From Cryptomeria japonica (lineage: Eukaryota > Streptophyta > Pinopsida > Cupressales > Cupressaceae), in contig NC_081415.1 of NCBI RefSeq assembly GCF_030272615.1, forward strand, positions 422,497,757 to 422,561,756: 64,000 bases of DNA, given 5' to 3'. The notes beneath the pieces were generated by a model. That model saw nothing but the letters and a program-made list of their open reading frames with translations. It was not told the DNA's origin and did no database searches. Positions 34,946 to 46,990 of the stretch are shown here, one piece after another; position 1 is the first letter of the stretch; each line of letters opens with the position of its first letter. The translations under genes and the position numbers were made by a program.

Positions 34946-35726
34946 TTGCATTATAAATATCAGTTCATCTAAAGTAGTAAGGGATTTACCTAAGATTGTA
35001 AAACCTCATAAACCGGTGTGTAAAAAATGTCAAATGGGAAAGCAAGTTAGAACAACTTTTAAAAGTATTTATGAGAAATCTAATAATGTTCTTGATTTAA
35101 TTCATACTGACTTGTGTGGTCCGACAAGAACAAGAAGTCTACAGGGAGATAGATACTTTATGCTAATCATTGATGATTATTCTAGAATGTGTTGGGTTAC
35201 TTTTCTCAAGGAGAAATCAGAAGCTTATGGGAAATTCAAACTATTCAAGGCAATGGTAGACAATGAAACCGGTAAGAAAATCAAATGTTTAAGATCAAAT
35301 CAAGGAGGAGAATTTACATCTAAGGAGTTTAATACATTTTGTGAAGTGAATGGAATTAGAAGACAACTATCAGCACCCTGGACACCTCAGCAAAATGGAG
35401 TTGTTGTCAGCATGTCTTCATTAGTCACTTGGAGAGAAGCAGTGAATACAACGGTTTACACTTTTAACAAAGTTCACATCAAAGGTGAAACTGGTAAGAC
35501 CCCTTATGAACTATGGTTTGGTAATAATCCTACTCTTAAATACTTCAGAATATTTGGAAGCAAATGTTACATTAGGAGAGATGAGTATATTGGTAAATTT
35601 GATCCTAGAAGTGATGAAGGAATATTTCTTGGTTATTCATCTAAGAGCAAGGCATATAGATGTTTTAATAAAAGATTGCAGAAAATCATTGAGAGTGCAA
35701 ATGTGAAGATAGATGAACATATTTAG
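34890..35726 (+). pseudogene. IN: Copia integrase, catalytic triad lost
   Basis: It has the zinc-binding end (CKKCQMGKQ) and the first Asp (LIHTDLCGP). The second Asp is replaced by Asn (RSNQGGEF, AAT 35298-35300). The stretch after PQQNGVV jumps directly to WREAVNTT, a deletion of roughly 30-35 residues that removes the third acidic residue. The C-terminal GKTPYELWFGNNP and FRIFGSKCYI blocks are kept. The frame is open for 278 codons, but the enzyme is dead. Confidence 0.85.
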
Positions 35727-37527
35727 AGGAAATTCAAGATCTATGGATATTGAACCAACAATTGAGATGATCATAAATGAACCTATACAAAGTACACCGG
35801 TACAGAATGTTGATCCAGTCACACCGACATCATCAGAGAATTCCATAGTGACTGAAGAATAGCAACAAGTGAACACACCCAGGTATGTAAGACTGAATCA
35901 CTTTGAAAGTCAGATAATTGGGAATAAGTATCAAGGCATTATGACAAGAGGAAGACTGGCAAATGAAGAGGTATGTTAAATTTCTCAAATTGAACCAGCA
36001 TCTGTTATTGAGGCATGTGAAGATAAACATTTGATTAAAGCTATGGAAGATGAATTAGAACAAATTAAAAAGAACAATACATGGACATTGGTTCCCCGAC
36101 CTAAAGACAAAAATGTAATTGGAACTAAATGGGTATTCAAAAATAAACTTAATGAAGATAGTAAGGTAATCAGAAACAAAGCAAGATTAGTGTGTAAAGG
36201 ATATTCATAGAAAGAGGAAATTGATTACAATGAAACCTTTGCACCGGTAGCTAGAATTGAGGCAATCGGATTATTTCTTGCATTTGCAGCTCACAAGAAC
36301 TATAAAGTATATCAAATGGATGTAAAATGTGCATTTCTGAATGGTGATCTTGAAGAGGAAGTTTACATTGAACAACCTGATGGATTTTCATTGACAAATG
36401 ATAAAGATATGGTTTGCAGATTAAGGAAAGCTTTGTATGGATTGAAGCAAGCTCCTAGAGCTTGGTATGCTAGATTGGACAAATATCTTTTGAAGCTTGG
36501 TTGCACTAAAGGTAATGCTGACAACAACTTATATTTCAAAGTGACTAATGAAGACATCTTGGTTATTGAAGTTTTTGTTGATGATATCATTTTTGGACGA
36601 GAAGATGGATTATGTAAAGACTTTGCTAATAAGATGCAGGAAGAATTTGAAATGTCTATTATTGGGGAGATAAAATTCTTCCTAGGATTGCAGATTTCAC
36701 AGACTGATAAAGGTATATTTATATGTCAAACAAAGTACTTGAAGGAACTACTGAAGAAATTTGGTATGGAAAATTCCAAACCGGTAAGTACTCCTATGAC
36801 TACAACTGATAAATTGACATTGAAGGATGATTCAGCTCCTGTTAATCCGACAAGATATAAATCTATGATTGGAGGTTTGTTGTATTTAAAAAAAACAAGA
36901 CTTGATATAATGAATGCAGTATGTATTGTTTCAATATTTCAGAGTAATCCTAAAGAAAATCATGGATTAACAGTAAAAAGGATTTTCCGATATCTACAAG
37001 GCACAACAAATTTTGGTTTATGGTATCCTAAAGATGAAAAGTTTGATTTATGTGCATACACTGATGTAAATTGGGCAGGAGATGTAGATGATAGAAAGAG
37101 CACCACCGGCGGGGCATTCTTTCTTGGTAGCAAATTGATTTCATGGTTGAGCAAGAAACAGAGTTGTACATCATTATCAACAGCAGAATCAGAATATGTT
37201 GCAGCAACAACTAATTGTACTCAGGTATTATGGATTAAACAAATGTTAAAGGACATAAAGGTAAAATGCAAAGAACCTATAATCATTTATTGTGATAATT
37301 CAACAACAATTGATATATCTAGGAATCCGGTATTTCACTCAAAGAATAAACACGTTTCTATCAAATATAATTTTCTAAAAGAGAATGTTGAAGCAAAAGA
37401 AGTGAGATTGGTTTATGTGAATACTAAAGAGCAGATTGCAGATATCTTTACTAAGCCTTTGCCTAAGGAAACTTTTGAATATCTCAGAGAGCATCTTGGG
37501 GTAATACCCTCACCAGTAGAGACTTAG
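35727..37527 (+). pseudogene. RT: Copia reverse transcriptase and RNase H
   Basis: 35727-36315 holds the linker and RT N-terminus with stops (for example 35860 and 36208). From 36316 a 403-codon open frame carries [17 protein letters not shown] (first Asp), [15 protein letters not shown] (36574-36585), FLGLQI and the RNase [22 protein letters not shown], and the HVSIKYNFL end with DIFTKPLP. All RT and RNase H catalytic residues I can check are present. It is the best-preserved enzyme in the element. Confidence 0.85.
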
Positions 37528-37860
37528 ACAATTGATGATTGGCATCAAACCGACAAAATTAACAGAGAAACCTTTTTCTGGCTTTGATAGAGGTGAGCTA
37601 TTTCTCAAGGGGAGTAGTTGGTTAAAACAATTGGTTATTGTAATTGGTTTTATGAGTAGGTTATATGTTCTGGTATTTGAATTGCTTTGGCATTTGATGT
37701 CAAAGGAGGAGAGATATCTATGGAAAAATATTATTCATTGGGGGAGATATATACACTCTCTGCATTTATTTTTTATCTATTCTGGAGATTGTTGGTCTTT
37801 GGTTTTTGGCATTTTGTTTTGGCACTTAGATGTTTTTCCATGTTGTGTTGCCATCAATGC

Positions 37861-37872
37861 TAAAGGGGGAGA
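37861..37872 (+). other. Copia polypurine tract
   Basis: TAAAGGGGGAGA lies just before the TG of the 3' LTR at 37874. Confidence 0.8.
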
Positions 37873-37873
37873 T

Positions 37874-38971
37874 TGTTAGTATTATGGATGTGTTGCATTG
37901 GTTTTGTCATTGATATCAACACTTATCTTTTGGAGATCTTTGGTTATGTTGAACCGGCACATTATGTTCACTAGCAAGTTCAATGACTTATGCACAGTCA
38001 CTAATATATCGCTCACCGGCAGGTTATATTGTTCACCAGCACTGAAGATGACTTGTTATCATCTGGACATCACTTGATTATGTCGAAGACATGGTTTGGA
38101 CACTTGGTTTTGGTATTTTGGTTATTGGTCTAATCGGGTTGGCATATTTGTTGTTACCAGCAAATTGGTCTAGGTTATGGACCGACATGCATTATATATT
38201 CCAGATCAGCACGACACGTTATGGAGATGATTTAATTAATTGGATATTATTGTAAATGTATTGAGCTGACATGATGCATCACATCTTGACTTATTTGTAA
38301 TTGGTTTAATTTTAATATTCTTGGTAAGCCGACCTACACATTTGGTATTAGGTTTTGGTATATATGTAAGATCTCATTTGTGAGATGATGTAATAGAGAG
38401 AAGGAAGATAACGATATATGGTATATGGTTTTGTAACATGATATGTGTGAATATTGAAGATCATATGAGAAGACCATAGAGAAGGTTCAAGGAAGGTTTG
38501 AAGGTGATTATCAGAGCTTAACCAGTACTAAATCCAACATTGGAGATGCTACTTTGAGCAATACATTATCATTGGATTTAACCATCCAATTGTAGTCAGT
38601 GTGACTCCTATTTTGTGATTGAGCAGTGAGCTCTATGCGGTTGGCTTTCCTGCATGTGCAGACCCTATTTGTATAAATATACTATCTGCAGTAGTATCAT
38701 CTGATTGTGGGTAAGGTTTCCCACCGTGGTTTTTCCCCTTACAGGATTTCCACGTACAAATCTATGTGTTATGTGTTGTGGATGTTGTTTCTCTTTCTAT
38801 TTTAAGCATTGAGTTTCACTGGTATTAATATTAACTACTAATTTGTCAGCCAAAATTAAGTTTAGTTTACCGGTATTAAGTATCAAGTTTGATTAAGTTA
38901 TATTTGGGTTGAACTTAATTGAAAACTGATTCACCTCCCCCCCCCTTCTCAGTTGCCTCCGGGTCCTAACA
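37874..38971 (+). repeat. Copia 3' LTR
   Basis: Partner of 32284-33374. It starts TGTTAGTATTATGG and ends GGGTCCTAACA. The C-run near the end is longer than in the 5' LTR. ACCAT follows. Confidence 0.9.
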
Positions 38972-38976
38972 ACCAT

Positions 38977-39421
38977 CATACCACGAAGAAGAGAAGAACA
39001 ATGGAAGCCATATGTAGTCATGGGATAGGGAGTCTTAATTGATATTTTACATCCTTATTGCTTTGATCGTGTTATTCTATTGTTGTTGTTTGAATCCTTT
39101 AGCTAGAATAGGGATTCATGATTTCCTTATTATTTCTAGTTAAGCAATGACGATTTTAAGAATATACATTAATTATATATGATAAAAAAATGTTAAATAT
39201 ATAGAGCAATTTTTTAAGTATATAATCATGAAAAAAAAAAAAATGCCTGAATGCAAAATTATTATATTAAAGAGTACAAATAACAATATTTGTAAAATAT
39301 TTATAAAAATTATTCCATATAATGGAAGATTGTCTTGTGATAAATATTCTTTACCTAAGAAATAGTGAAGGATAATGGTAAAACCCAAACCTAAACTTAT
39401 TGGGATCTTTGGCCTCAATTT
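38977..39421. other. End of Tat 3' LTR and AT-rich flank
   Basis: The first 150-300 bases should be the R/U5 end of the host Tat LTR, but without its 5' partner I cannot place the end. The rest is AT-rich and has no ORF. Confidence 0.4.
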
Positions 39422-40218
39422 TTGGGCTGGCCATTGTTATGTTCATCTTCCTTTTATGCTTGTGTATGGATAATTGCCCCTTCTATCCTGATTTGGAAGA
39501 TTTGGCTGGAAAGAAATAACAAAATTTTTAGGAAACACTCTTCCTCATTATCAGATGTGCTCTTCTGTATTGAGAAATCCATCTCAGAATCTGCTTTGGC
39601 CTTTATTTATAAGGGTCTTAGTCCTAAATGTACTTTTACTTCATGGGATAGTTGGGTCATCAGGCATTGGCCGACTTTGCAATTCCCTCCTATGCAAGGG
39701 GCCATTTCTAAGAAAAGGTCTCCTCCACTTAACAGAAAAGAAGTAGTCTGGTTCCCCCCCCTCCTTCCAAATTTAAATTAAATTTTGATGGGGCTTCTCA
39801 AGGCAATCCAGGGAAGTCTACCATTGGGGTGGTGGTTTCTGATGATAAGTCTAGAGTCATCAAAGCACAGTGTCAGTGTATTCCCGATGGGACAAATAAT
39901 GTGGCAGAGTTGTATGCTCTATCTGGTGGGCTTGATTTACTTCTCTCATTACACATTTCAAATGTGGTGATAGAAGGAGACTCATTAGTGGTCTTTTATG
40001 CGATCACAAATCGCTCTTCTAACTCTTGGCATTTAAAATATTGGTTGGACAAGGTTCTATTGCAACTCGAGTTTTTTAGTTCTTTCTCTATTTCTCATTG
40101 TTATAGAGAAGCTAATAAAGTTACGGATTTCTTGGCAAATAAGACCTTAAATGAAAATATTCAATCTTTGATTGATATTGACGAGAGTTGTCTGCCTCCT
40201 CATCCTTCAAAATTATAA
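39422..40218 (+). pseudogene. LINE C-terminal region and RNase H
   Basis: 119 open codons of the post-RT linker end at 39779. After a frame change the RNase H follows: NFDGASQGNPGKSTIGVVVS (Asp 39787-39789), NNVAELYALSGGLD (Glu), VIEGDSLVV (Asp) and YREANKVTDFLAN (Asp). It is an RNase H of the type at the 3' end of plant L1 ORF2. Only the one shift near 39775 breaks it. Confidence 0.75.
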
Positions 40219-41113
40219 TTTTGTTGTTCTTGCTGCAAACTCTTTTGTTTTGCCTCGACCTCGCATCTTGTTTGAGATTGCCAGTATATATGCAGCTTAG
40301 TGCGATGGTGTATAGGGCCTTCTTGGTCTTGTTTATATCACCATATTAATTTTGTATGCTTGCTTGTAATTTTAACCACGGTGTTGGTCGGTGTATATCT
40401 TTTGGGTTGTCGTATTGGTCTTGATTTTTTATGCAGCTTTGTGTGAGGATGTATGGGGCTTCTTGCCCGTGTTACATTACTATTTGGTTTCTGCATTTTT
40501 TCTTTTTAATTTAAAACATTGTGGTAGCTTGGTTTGTCTCTGGTCATCGTACTACTCTTGATTGCCTTTTTCTTTGTGCTATACTAATTGATTGATACTG
40601 GTTGTTTACAAGGTTTCTCTTTTAATTGATCTTTAAATGATTATCCTTTGCACTTGCAGTGGCGGCTTGCACGTATGATTAATTTTGTTGCTTTATTGCT
40701 TTCAATTTGAGGTGGCGATTTGGGTATGCTTATTAACACAACCATGGGGATTTGGTTCATGTGAATATCTTGCATTCATTATGGGACATTATGTGCAAGT
40801 TATGCTTGTGGTTTAATGAGGAAGTTTTGATTGTTTTTTCTAAAAGGTGGCGACCGGTGATAGCTTGTTAGTACGGTTTGTTGTGAATTAGCTCGTGCCA
40901 ATCTTTGATCTGATATCTTTTTTCATTCGGAGGATGGGCTTCTTATTTAATGATGGCTTATTTTTTCTTTTTAAGCTTGCTTGTTCTGTTGAATGCATTA
41001 TTTGCCTTTGTAGTTTTTTGGTGATGGAGGTTGCTGGCAATAGAGTTTTATTGCCTGTTAAGTAGTGTGATTTTTAGGATCCTCACATTTTTTATGATGA
41101 GAAACTTGGTCGA

Positions 41114-41611
41114 TTGTTTAAAGTTCATACTTTGGAATTCTCTTTTTCTTTTCGCAAAGTGGTGGGTAGACGATGGTTGGTGGAGAATGCCAATATTTTT
41201 CTTGCTGAAGTTGCTTCTCGTTTTATTACTGTGTGTATGGACATGCTTTTGGATACTTCTTTGGTTCGAGCAGTATTGGAGGCATACGTTCATCCCTCTC
41301 TTTATTATGTTTCTGATATGGATAATGTTTTGTTTCTTTATCATTTTGAGCTTGGTGCTTTTCCTTATAGTGGTTTTTTACCTTGTTTTGAATTATTATC
41401 TAGTGGCTGGCACTGTGAGCTACTTTCAGTTATAAGAGGTGGTTTGATTTCTAATCTTTACGATGACACGATGTTTACTCTTGTAGCTTTTTTAGATCAC
41501 GTGTCTCTAGATATCTTGGCCGCAGTTGTTAATGTGTTTTCAGGTATTCACTTTCTTCTTGACTCGTTGAAGGTGGTAATATCTCTTCCAAGTGCAGTTG
41601 TGCCTCTTTAG
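41114..41611 (+). CDS. Unrecognised 165-codon ORF in LINE 3' part
   Basis: An intact ORF with hydrophobic, Phe/Leu/Val-rich content (SRFITVCMDMLLDTSLVRAVLEAY, shown in part: ITVCMDMLLDTSLVRAV). It lies about 900 bases after the RNase H stop and before the LINE tail. I recognise no domain. It is not clearly similar to the MEANF protein found at the same place in the other LINE-like units. It may be a second kind of extra ORF, or open by chance in T-rich DNA. Confidence 0.3.
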   Translation: MFKVHTLEFSFSFRKVVGRRWLVENANIFLAEVASRFITVCMDMLLDTSLVRAVLEAYVHPSLYYVSDMDNVLFLYHFELGAFPYSGFLPCFELLSSGWHCELLSVIRGGLISNLYDDTMFTLVAFLDHVSLDILAAVVNVFSGIHFLLDSLKVVISLPSAVVPL

Positions 41612-41978
41612 GTCGTGGTTCTAGAGGATTAGAATGAGAGGACTTCCCAGGCTTTGTCTCCTCCTAAGGAAAGTTCCAATTCTTGGTTTTTGCACTCATG
41701 ATGTTTCAGACTCACCTTCTTATAGTTTTTGTATTAGCTTCACATATTCTGGGGGGGATGTGTTTTTTCTGATGTAAATGGCTTTGTTGGCCCGTATGGT
41801 TTTTTTTGGGTTATTTTGGGGCTAGTTGGGTTATTCTCTTCACATCTTCGATTGTAACTGGCAGCTAGACCGGAGGTTTTCTTTGCTTGGTTCTTTCCTA
41901 TCAGTGCTCTTTGAATCGGGTTGTATAAAAATTATAAATATTAATAAAATTAGTGGTTCTCCACTTTTATTAAAAAAA

Positions 41979-43799
41979 TTTAAAACAGGTGAATTCATTG
42001 TTTTAAAGTTGGTGAATTAGTTGATCCAATCCAACTAAATATTGAAGTACATGATAATATGACACAATTAATATTGTTCTTAGAATTTAGAAAGAAAAAA
42101 TATATATTTGTTGAAAAATGCTTTTCTTTTGAGAAAACTTATGTTATTTAACTTACTTTTTAAACCATAGCCATTAAATTTAAAGAGATTGAAAAAATGA
42201 AGTAAATCTGAAAAATTATCTAAGAACTTTGTTGTCCAAATGATTGCATTTAAAAAACATGGTAAACTCACTAATTGAGTCTTTGACTACTTTTCTTAAT
42301 GCCATTTACATATTAAGATTAAATTAATTTTTTAAATAATTATATTAAATTTATTCAAGATATTTGCAACAATAGCTAATTTGTATGTGCAACCTTCTAT
42401 TTTTACTCTGACTCGTCTTGAAGTGAATTCACAATCACAATGTATGAATTTGGTGTTTTTTATTTTTGGGTTTTGTCACCATTTCTAGGATTATTCATGT
42501 TTTCAATTTCTTATGGGAATGGTGTTTTAAGATTAATACTTGTAATGGTTTGACAAATGATATTTTTTTTTGATATTATGCCACCCATGATGCATGTGTG
42601 TTTTATATTTTGGGGGTTGATGTCGATGTAAAATTATTTTGTTATTTACATATCGGTGACTTTGTCATCTTTTATAAAAAAATAAAATAATAAATGTATA
42701 ATAAAAAAATGAATACATATTTACAAATACAAATTAATAAGAATTAGTATATGCATACATAAATTAGAACTAAATGTTTAATTGATTAAGATTTATTTAT
42801 ATAATAAATAAAATATTAATGCATAGATAAACAACCTTACAAAAGTTGGTTGAGATGTTGAAAACAAATTTAGGAATAAAAGAAAAGATTTTTAATTATT
42901 TCATTTGTCAAGCACAATTTGTAAGTAAATCATAAAAATTCTTTAGAAATAATTATAAACACAATTTCACTTAATTTCAAATATATTAAATATTAAATAG
43001 GAATTAACCGATAGACTATTATGTGGGAAAGTCCCACCATATTTTCCTCTGTCTAACACCGGTTTTTTCTTTCTGTCATTCTTAGGCCACCGGATTGGAT
43101 GCATCATGGGGAATTTAGATCATTTTCAGAAGGGCAAAGCTACTAGAATACCATGTGTGTGAGGGTTACAAACTGTTAGGGACGTTGTGGTCTTCTAAAA
43201 CAATTTTTAATGACCCTACCCTCTGTAGAACACCTTCGTTGCTCGCTTTCAGTGAGTGAAAATGGTGAATCTTCTGCAAAGGTGTAGATTGGCGTCGACA
43301 TTGTGATTTATTAGCAACAACTATAGGGAAATTGGTTTTGGTAGGGTTTTGGAAATTTTTGTTGCAAACTGTACCCCATTTTTGTCATCAATATGCATAA
43401 TCTTGAGGTGAGTTTTATTTTTTTGTACATTTTCACCACAAAGTAGTGCCAATATCAAACACTCACGAAAGTGTCGGCTAATAAAACATATTTAGAAAAA
43501 AACCCAAAAAATCTTACAATCCACAATTATATAATTGATACTAGATCAAACCCTAAACATTTTAAATATGTTTTTTTCTCTGTGGCTAATGTGAAGGATT
43601 CACCTAAAATATTTCCATCCCGATATGAGCCGATCTATTATTTTCTTGTGACATGTTTTAATAATTTTCAATACAATTTAGGGGGTTTTCCCTGCTGCCT
43701 CAAGAAAGGAATATATGCAAAGCATTTACCCATCTGATAGATCTTCTACATAAACCCATATAATAGATCCATAAACAAAGTAATTATTACTCAATTTCA
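41979..43799. other. AT-rich stretch without a gene
   Basis: Very AT-rich from 42000 to 42990. It is less so at 43000-43460, where nothing is recognised. The right part may be the 5' flank of the NPF pseudogene that starts at 43800. Confidence 0.4.
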
Positions 43800-44641
43800 A
43801 TGGAACCCATTTCCTCCTTATCTTGTGAACAACCCCTCCTTGGTAGTAATATAGTTTAGGATGGATCAATAGACATTAAAGGAAGGCCTTTCAACTGGCT
43901 TCTCACTGGAGGGTGAGTAGCATCCCATCTCATCATTGCATTTGAAATTGTAGAGAGATTGGCCTACTATGACATTCTGGCCAACTTGATAACCTATCGA
44001 GCACTAGTTTCATGCAAGAGTCCATTGCTACTACTAAAAAAATGTTAATGTTTGGTCAAGTGTTGCATCCATGCTTCCCCTCCTTAGATCTTTTGCTGCA
44101 AATTCCTATCTAGGTCTATACTCAATTTTTGTGTCCTCTCTTGTGTATCTACTAATATATATTTTTTGGGTAAATCCCTTTTTTAGCCTCACTCCTTTGT
44201 TAATTTTATATTTTATTTGCACCCACTTCGAAATTTAGCATTCTTTCCAATTGCATGTTAAACATGAGCATTCTGACCAATATATTCCATTCTATTGAAC
44301 CTTGTGATTCTGCAATACATGATTGAGAATAAGTCACTAGAGTTCTTGCTTGTTCAATCTACCATCTCGTTTCATTTGAATTTAGCTATTTATGAGGTTT
44401 ACCAAAAGTACACACTATGATTCTGACCATGAAAAAATCCAATGGAATGAGTAGAATTATCAACTGTCTTTTTTCTTTTTCCAGTTATGTTTAAGAAGGA
44501 AAGGGCAGGTTTCAATGTCTCTACAACACCAGTGTCTATGAACAAATAACTAGCTAAGTGTTTTCCTTTCCACGTCTATCAACAAATACAATCACTCACA
44601 CACCAACACTAGGATTAATCCTTCTATATAGGTGTTAAAAA

Positions 44642-44863
44642 TTGAACTATTGTTGTACAAACTACATAGAACAACAAAACCATAATCATAATTTTAATGT
44701 TTTGGGGTTTTGTACAATGTATTGTGCGACTTTTTATAAGACATTGCATTTCTTGAACTATCGTTGTACAGACTACATAGAACAACAAAACTATAATAAT
44801 AATTTTAATGTTTTGGGGTTTTGTACAATGTATTGTGCGAATTTTTATAAGACATTGCATTTC
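44642..44863. repeat. 111-base tandem duplication
   Basis: Two head-to-tail units start 'ttgaacta' (44642-44752 and 44753-44863) and differ at about half a dozen sites. They lie in the NPF intron. Confidence 0.9.
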
Positions 44864-45550
44864 TATACAAACTGGTTATTTATTAATTCTAACACTAAGT
44901 TACTTTATTAGAATATGTAAACTTTCATTTTCCAATAATATGTTATCTCACGTGATTTGAATTGGTGGGTTGTTTATGAGATTCAATAAACTGCAATCAT
45001 TGATTATGGCCTAGCTGAAATCTTGAACAATAATGATTATTATTGACTTTGAATTTTTTTTGATCGGTTAATAATACTATTTTATTAATAAAGAAAAAGT
45101 TTACATCTCCATCATCGAGTCCATATATGAAATATCCATGCAACCAAAAACCCAAAAATAGATAGAAACCCTTGTAGCTTAGCACATAGTCGAGATATCA
45201 AACACCCCCAAAATGTCTACTTTAAAACGTCGTGTTTTTTTTTAAGTTCACAATTTCAATACAAAAATTAGAGCGACTGTGAAATCAAAAGGGTAGAAAT
45301 CAATTTGTGATTATGAGTTCCTTGCCTTTCTTGTCATCATTTCGGTCTCCATCATGTGGTTTCTCGGGGTTACCCAGGTTTTTAATATCTTTCGGCCTAG
45401 GAATCCAATCCACACGATGTGCTTTGTCGGCCTCTTCCTTGAGCCCCTCGATCGACCTCGCTTTCGTTTGGAAGAGGAAGCAGTGTCTACATCTGTGGAT
45501 TTATGATAATAAGGACCCCATTTCTCTAATTCATGCCTTATATCCAGTCT

Positions 45551-46024
45551 TTACATTGCCTTCAAGTATTTTGTCATCTCGTGCATACCCACTTGCGTCG
45601 ATGCATGACACGCTTCCTTATTGCAATTAGTGCTCCATAGCAAATTTGGACCTAGTGAGGGGCGAGATTCGCTCACATGGAGCCGCCGAGCACTATCTGG
45701 GAAAATGAAGCCCAACCCATCACATGACATCTGCATGAAACTCTCAAATCCATCACACCATTCATCTCTCACATAGCTCGTTACAATCCACCAAACCTTT
45801 TCCTTTCTCACTAATTGAAAACACCAGGCCAAAAACATTGATGCTTTATCAGCATTCGTGCAGTACTTATACTAAGCTCTCAGGTATTCATCACCCAAAA
45901 CTATCTTCACCCAGGTAAGAAATTCCTTCTCAAATCTGAAAACATTAGAGAGCCTCTTGTTAGAAATTTGGCCCCAAAAGGCCACCATCGGTCTAGATGC
46001 TTGCAGTGAAAAATTGGCATCCAT
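45551..46024 (-). pseudogene. MEANF-type protein, copy A
   Basis: Starts MDANFSLQASRPMVAFWGQI, then SNKRLSNVFRFEKEF and VKIVLGDEYL, which line up with the start of copies B and D. It is broken by a stop at about 45872 and frame changes. The second half is hard to follow. Its function is unknown; see copy D. Confidence 0.6.
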
Positions 46025-46639
46025 GATCAATGGGTGTCGTGAGGCACCTAATAAATTTGATTTCATCACACCTCAATTTACAGACTCACCAAGCACTCCC
46101 TTCCCCTCGGTTCACTTTGAGCATTAAGCTTGTAGTGTAAGTTAAGGCAAGACTCAAAGAAACAATTCGCCTTGTATGTCATAAGTGAGCTTTTCCATAT
46201 GAAGGTGGTGACCTGTGTGGTTAATAACCCTGCCATTAATTCACACACACAGAGTACAGTGTGTTAGGAAGTTGTTGCCACCTTCGCCATACTACACACC
46301 ATTCCTTTTCGATTACATATGCCCAAGATATAGGGTAGGATATCTTGAAAGTGTACGGCCAATGATTCGTGTCGTTGTACGCGATCTGACATTCATTTAA
46401 AGCATAATTTATCTTTTTTTATCATATTGCATCTCCCACAAGTATCGGTCAACTACAACACCAATCTCAAATTTTGAAACTCAACCATTCATTTCATATT
46501 GTAGTCATTGGTCATGTAAGTTTCGATTCTGACTTCGCCTACTTGTAAATCGAAGTCCTGATTGGCACACAAATTGGCTTCCTTATTTCCATCTCTAAGT
46601 ACATGGGAAATTTTGAAACTTTGGAAGGAAGTTAGGAGT

Positions 46640-46990
46640 TATTTGATGCCTTGAAATTCTCTATCTATCTTCTAGTTTTGTACTTCACCCCTAATAATGG
46701 CATTGGTTATGATTTGAGAATCCTCTTCCAAATGAATTTTTGCCACACCAATCCTTCCTGTCAATTGGACCACCATCAAAGCAGCTTTTCATTCAGCTTC
46801 ATTGTTTATTCCCTGGGGTAGGCGTTGTTTGCCTCTAGCAATGACTTCACCATTGTAGTCCTTAACCACACAACCCGCACTAAAGGGGCCTAGGTTACCA
46901 CATGTTGTGCCATCAAAGTTGAGTTTAATCAACCAGGTTCCGAAGGGCACCAAGTAGATATCTTTTCCTGAGAAATGCTAGGATTAACCC
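46640..46990 (-). pseudogene. RNase H remnant in unit A
   Basis: On the minus strand it reads LIKLNFDGTTCGNLGPFSAG, then VVKDYNGEVIARGKQRL, NNEAE (followed by a stop) and HLEEDSQIITNAI. These are the D, E and D blocks of a plant LINE RNase H. No RT lies upstream, because the unit starts only about 35 residues before this domain. Confidence 0.7.

Larger units (their letters stand above)
32284..38971 (+). mobile_element. Full-length Ty1/Copia retrotransposon
   Basis: It has LTRs at 32284-33374 (1091 bases) and 37874-38971 (1098), a primer site, gag, protease, integrase, RT, RNase H and a polypurine tract, in Copia order (integrase before RT). The 5-base flanks are GCCAT (32279-32283) and ACCAT (38972-38976), a target duplication with one change. 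By hand count the LTRs differ at about 69 sites (about 6%), many of them C-to-T or G-to-A at former CG or CCGG sites. It sits inside the 3' LTR of the host Tat element and so is younger than it. Protease and integrase catalytic residues are mutated, while the RT is largely open. Confidence 0.9.
1..39150 (+). mobile_element. Host Tat-lineage Ty3/gypsy retrotransposon, nested and degenerate
   Basis: One old element can be pieced together from 1-4291, 5178-7058, 8310-9812, 17240-18346, 25944-32283 and 38977 to about 39150. Domain order is gag, aspartic protease, G-patch, RT, RNase H, second RNase H, integrase, then a long spacer with an antisense PMD gene, a polypurine tract and the 3' LTR. A second RNase H after the first, and extra ORFs downstream of pol, are known traits of the plant Tat lineage. 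Coding sense resumes across each insert: the zinc-finger sequence CQV at 9812 continues as HGDLIH at 17240. About 15 kb of its own sequence is present; the 5' LTR is off the left edge. The right end is not seen clearly and could lie anywhere from 39100 to 39300. Many stops and shifts show that it is long dead. Confidence 0.8.
39422..41978 (+). mobile_element. 3' part of an L1-like LINE
   Basis: A 5'-truncated non-LTR retrotransposon. It opens in the region after RT (LIWKIWLERNNKIFRKHSS), has an RNase H domain, a 3' part of about 1.7 kb with an extra 165-codon ORF, and ends 'attaataaaattagtgg...ttattaaaaaaa' (about 41940-41978). The AATAAAA-type end and A-run fit a plant L1 tail. I see no clear target duplication. 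Confidence 0.7.

Noticed and set aside
43471-43737. 88-codon ORF before the NPF pseudogene
   Set aside because: No ATG at the start, AT-rich, no motif; likely chance.
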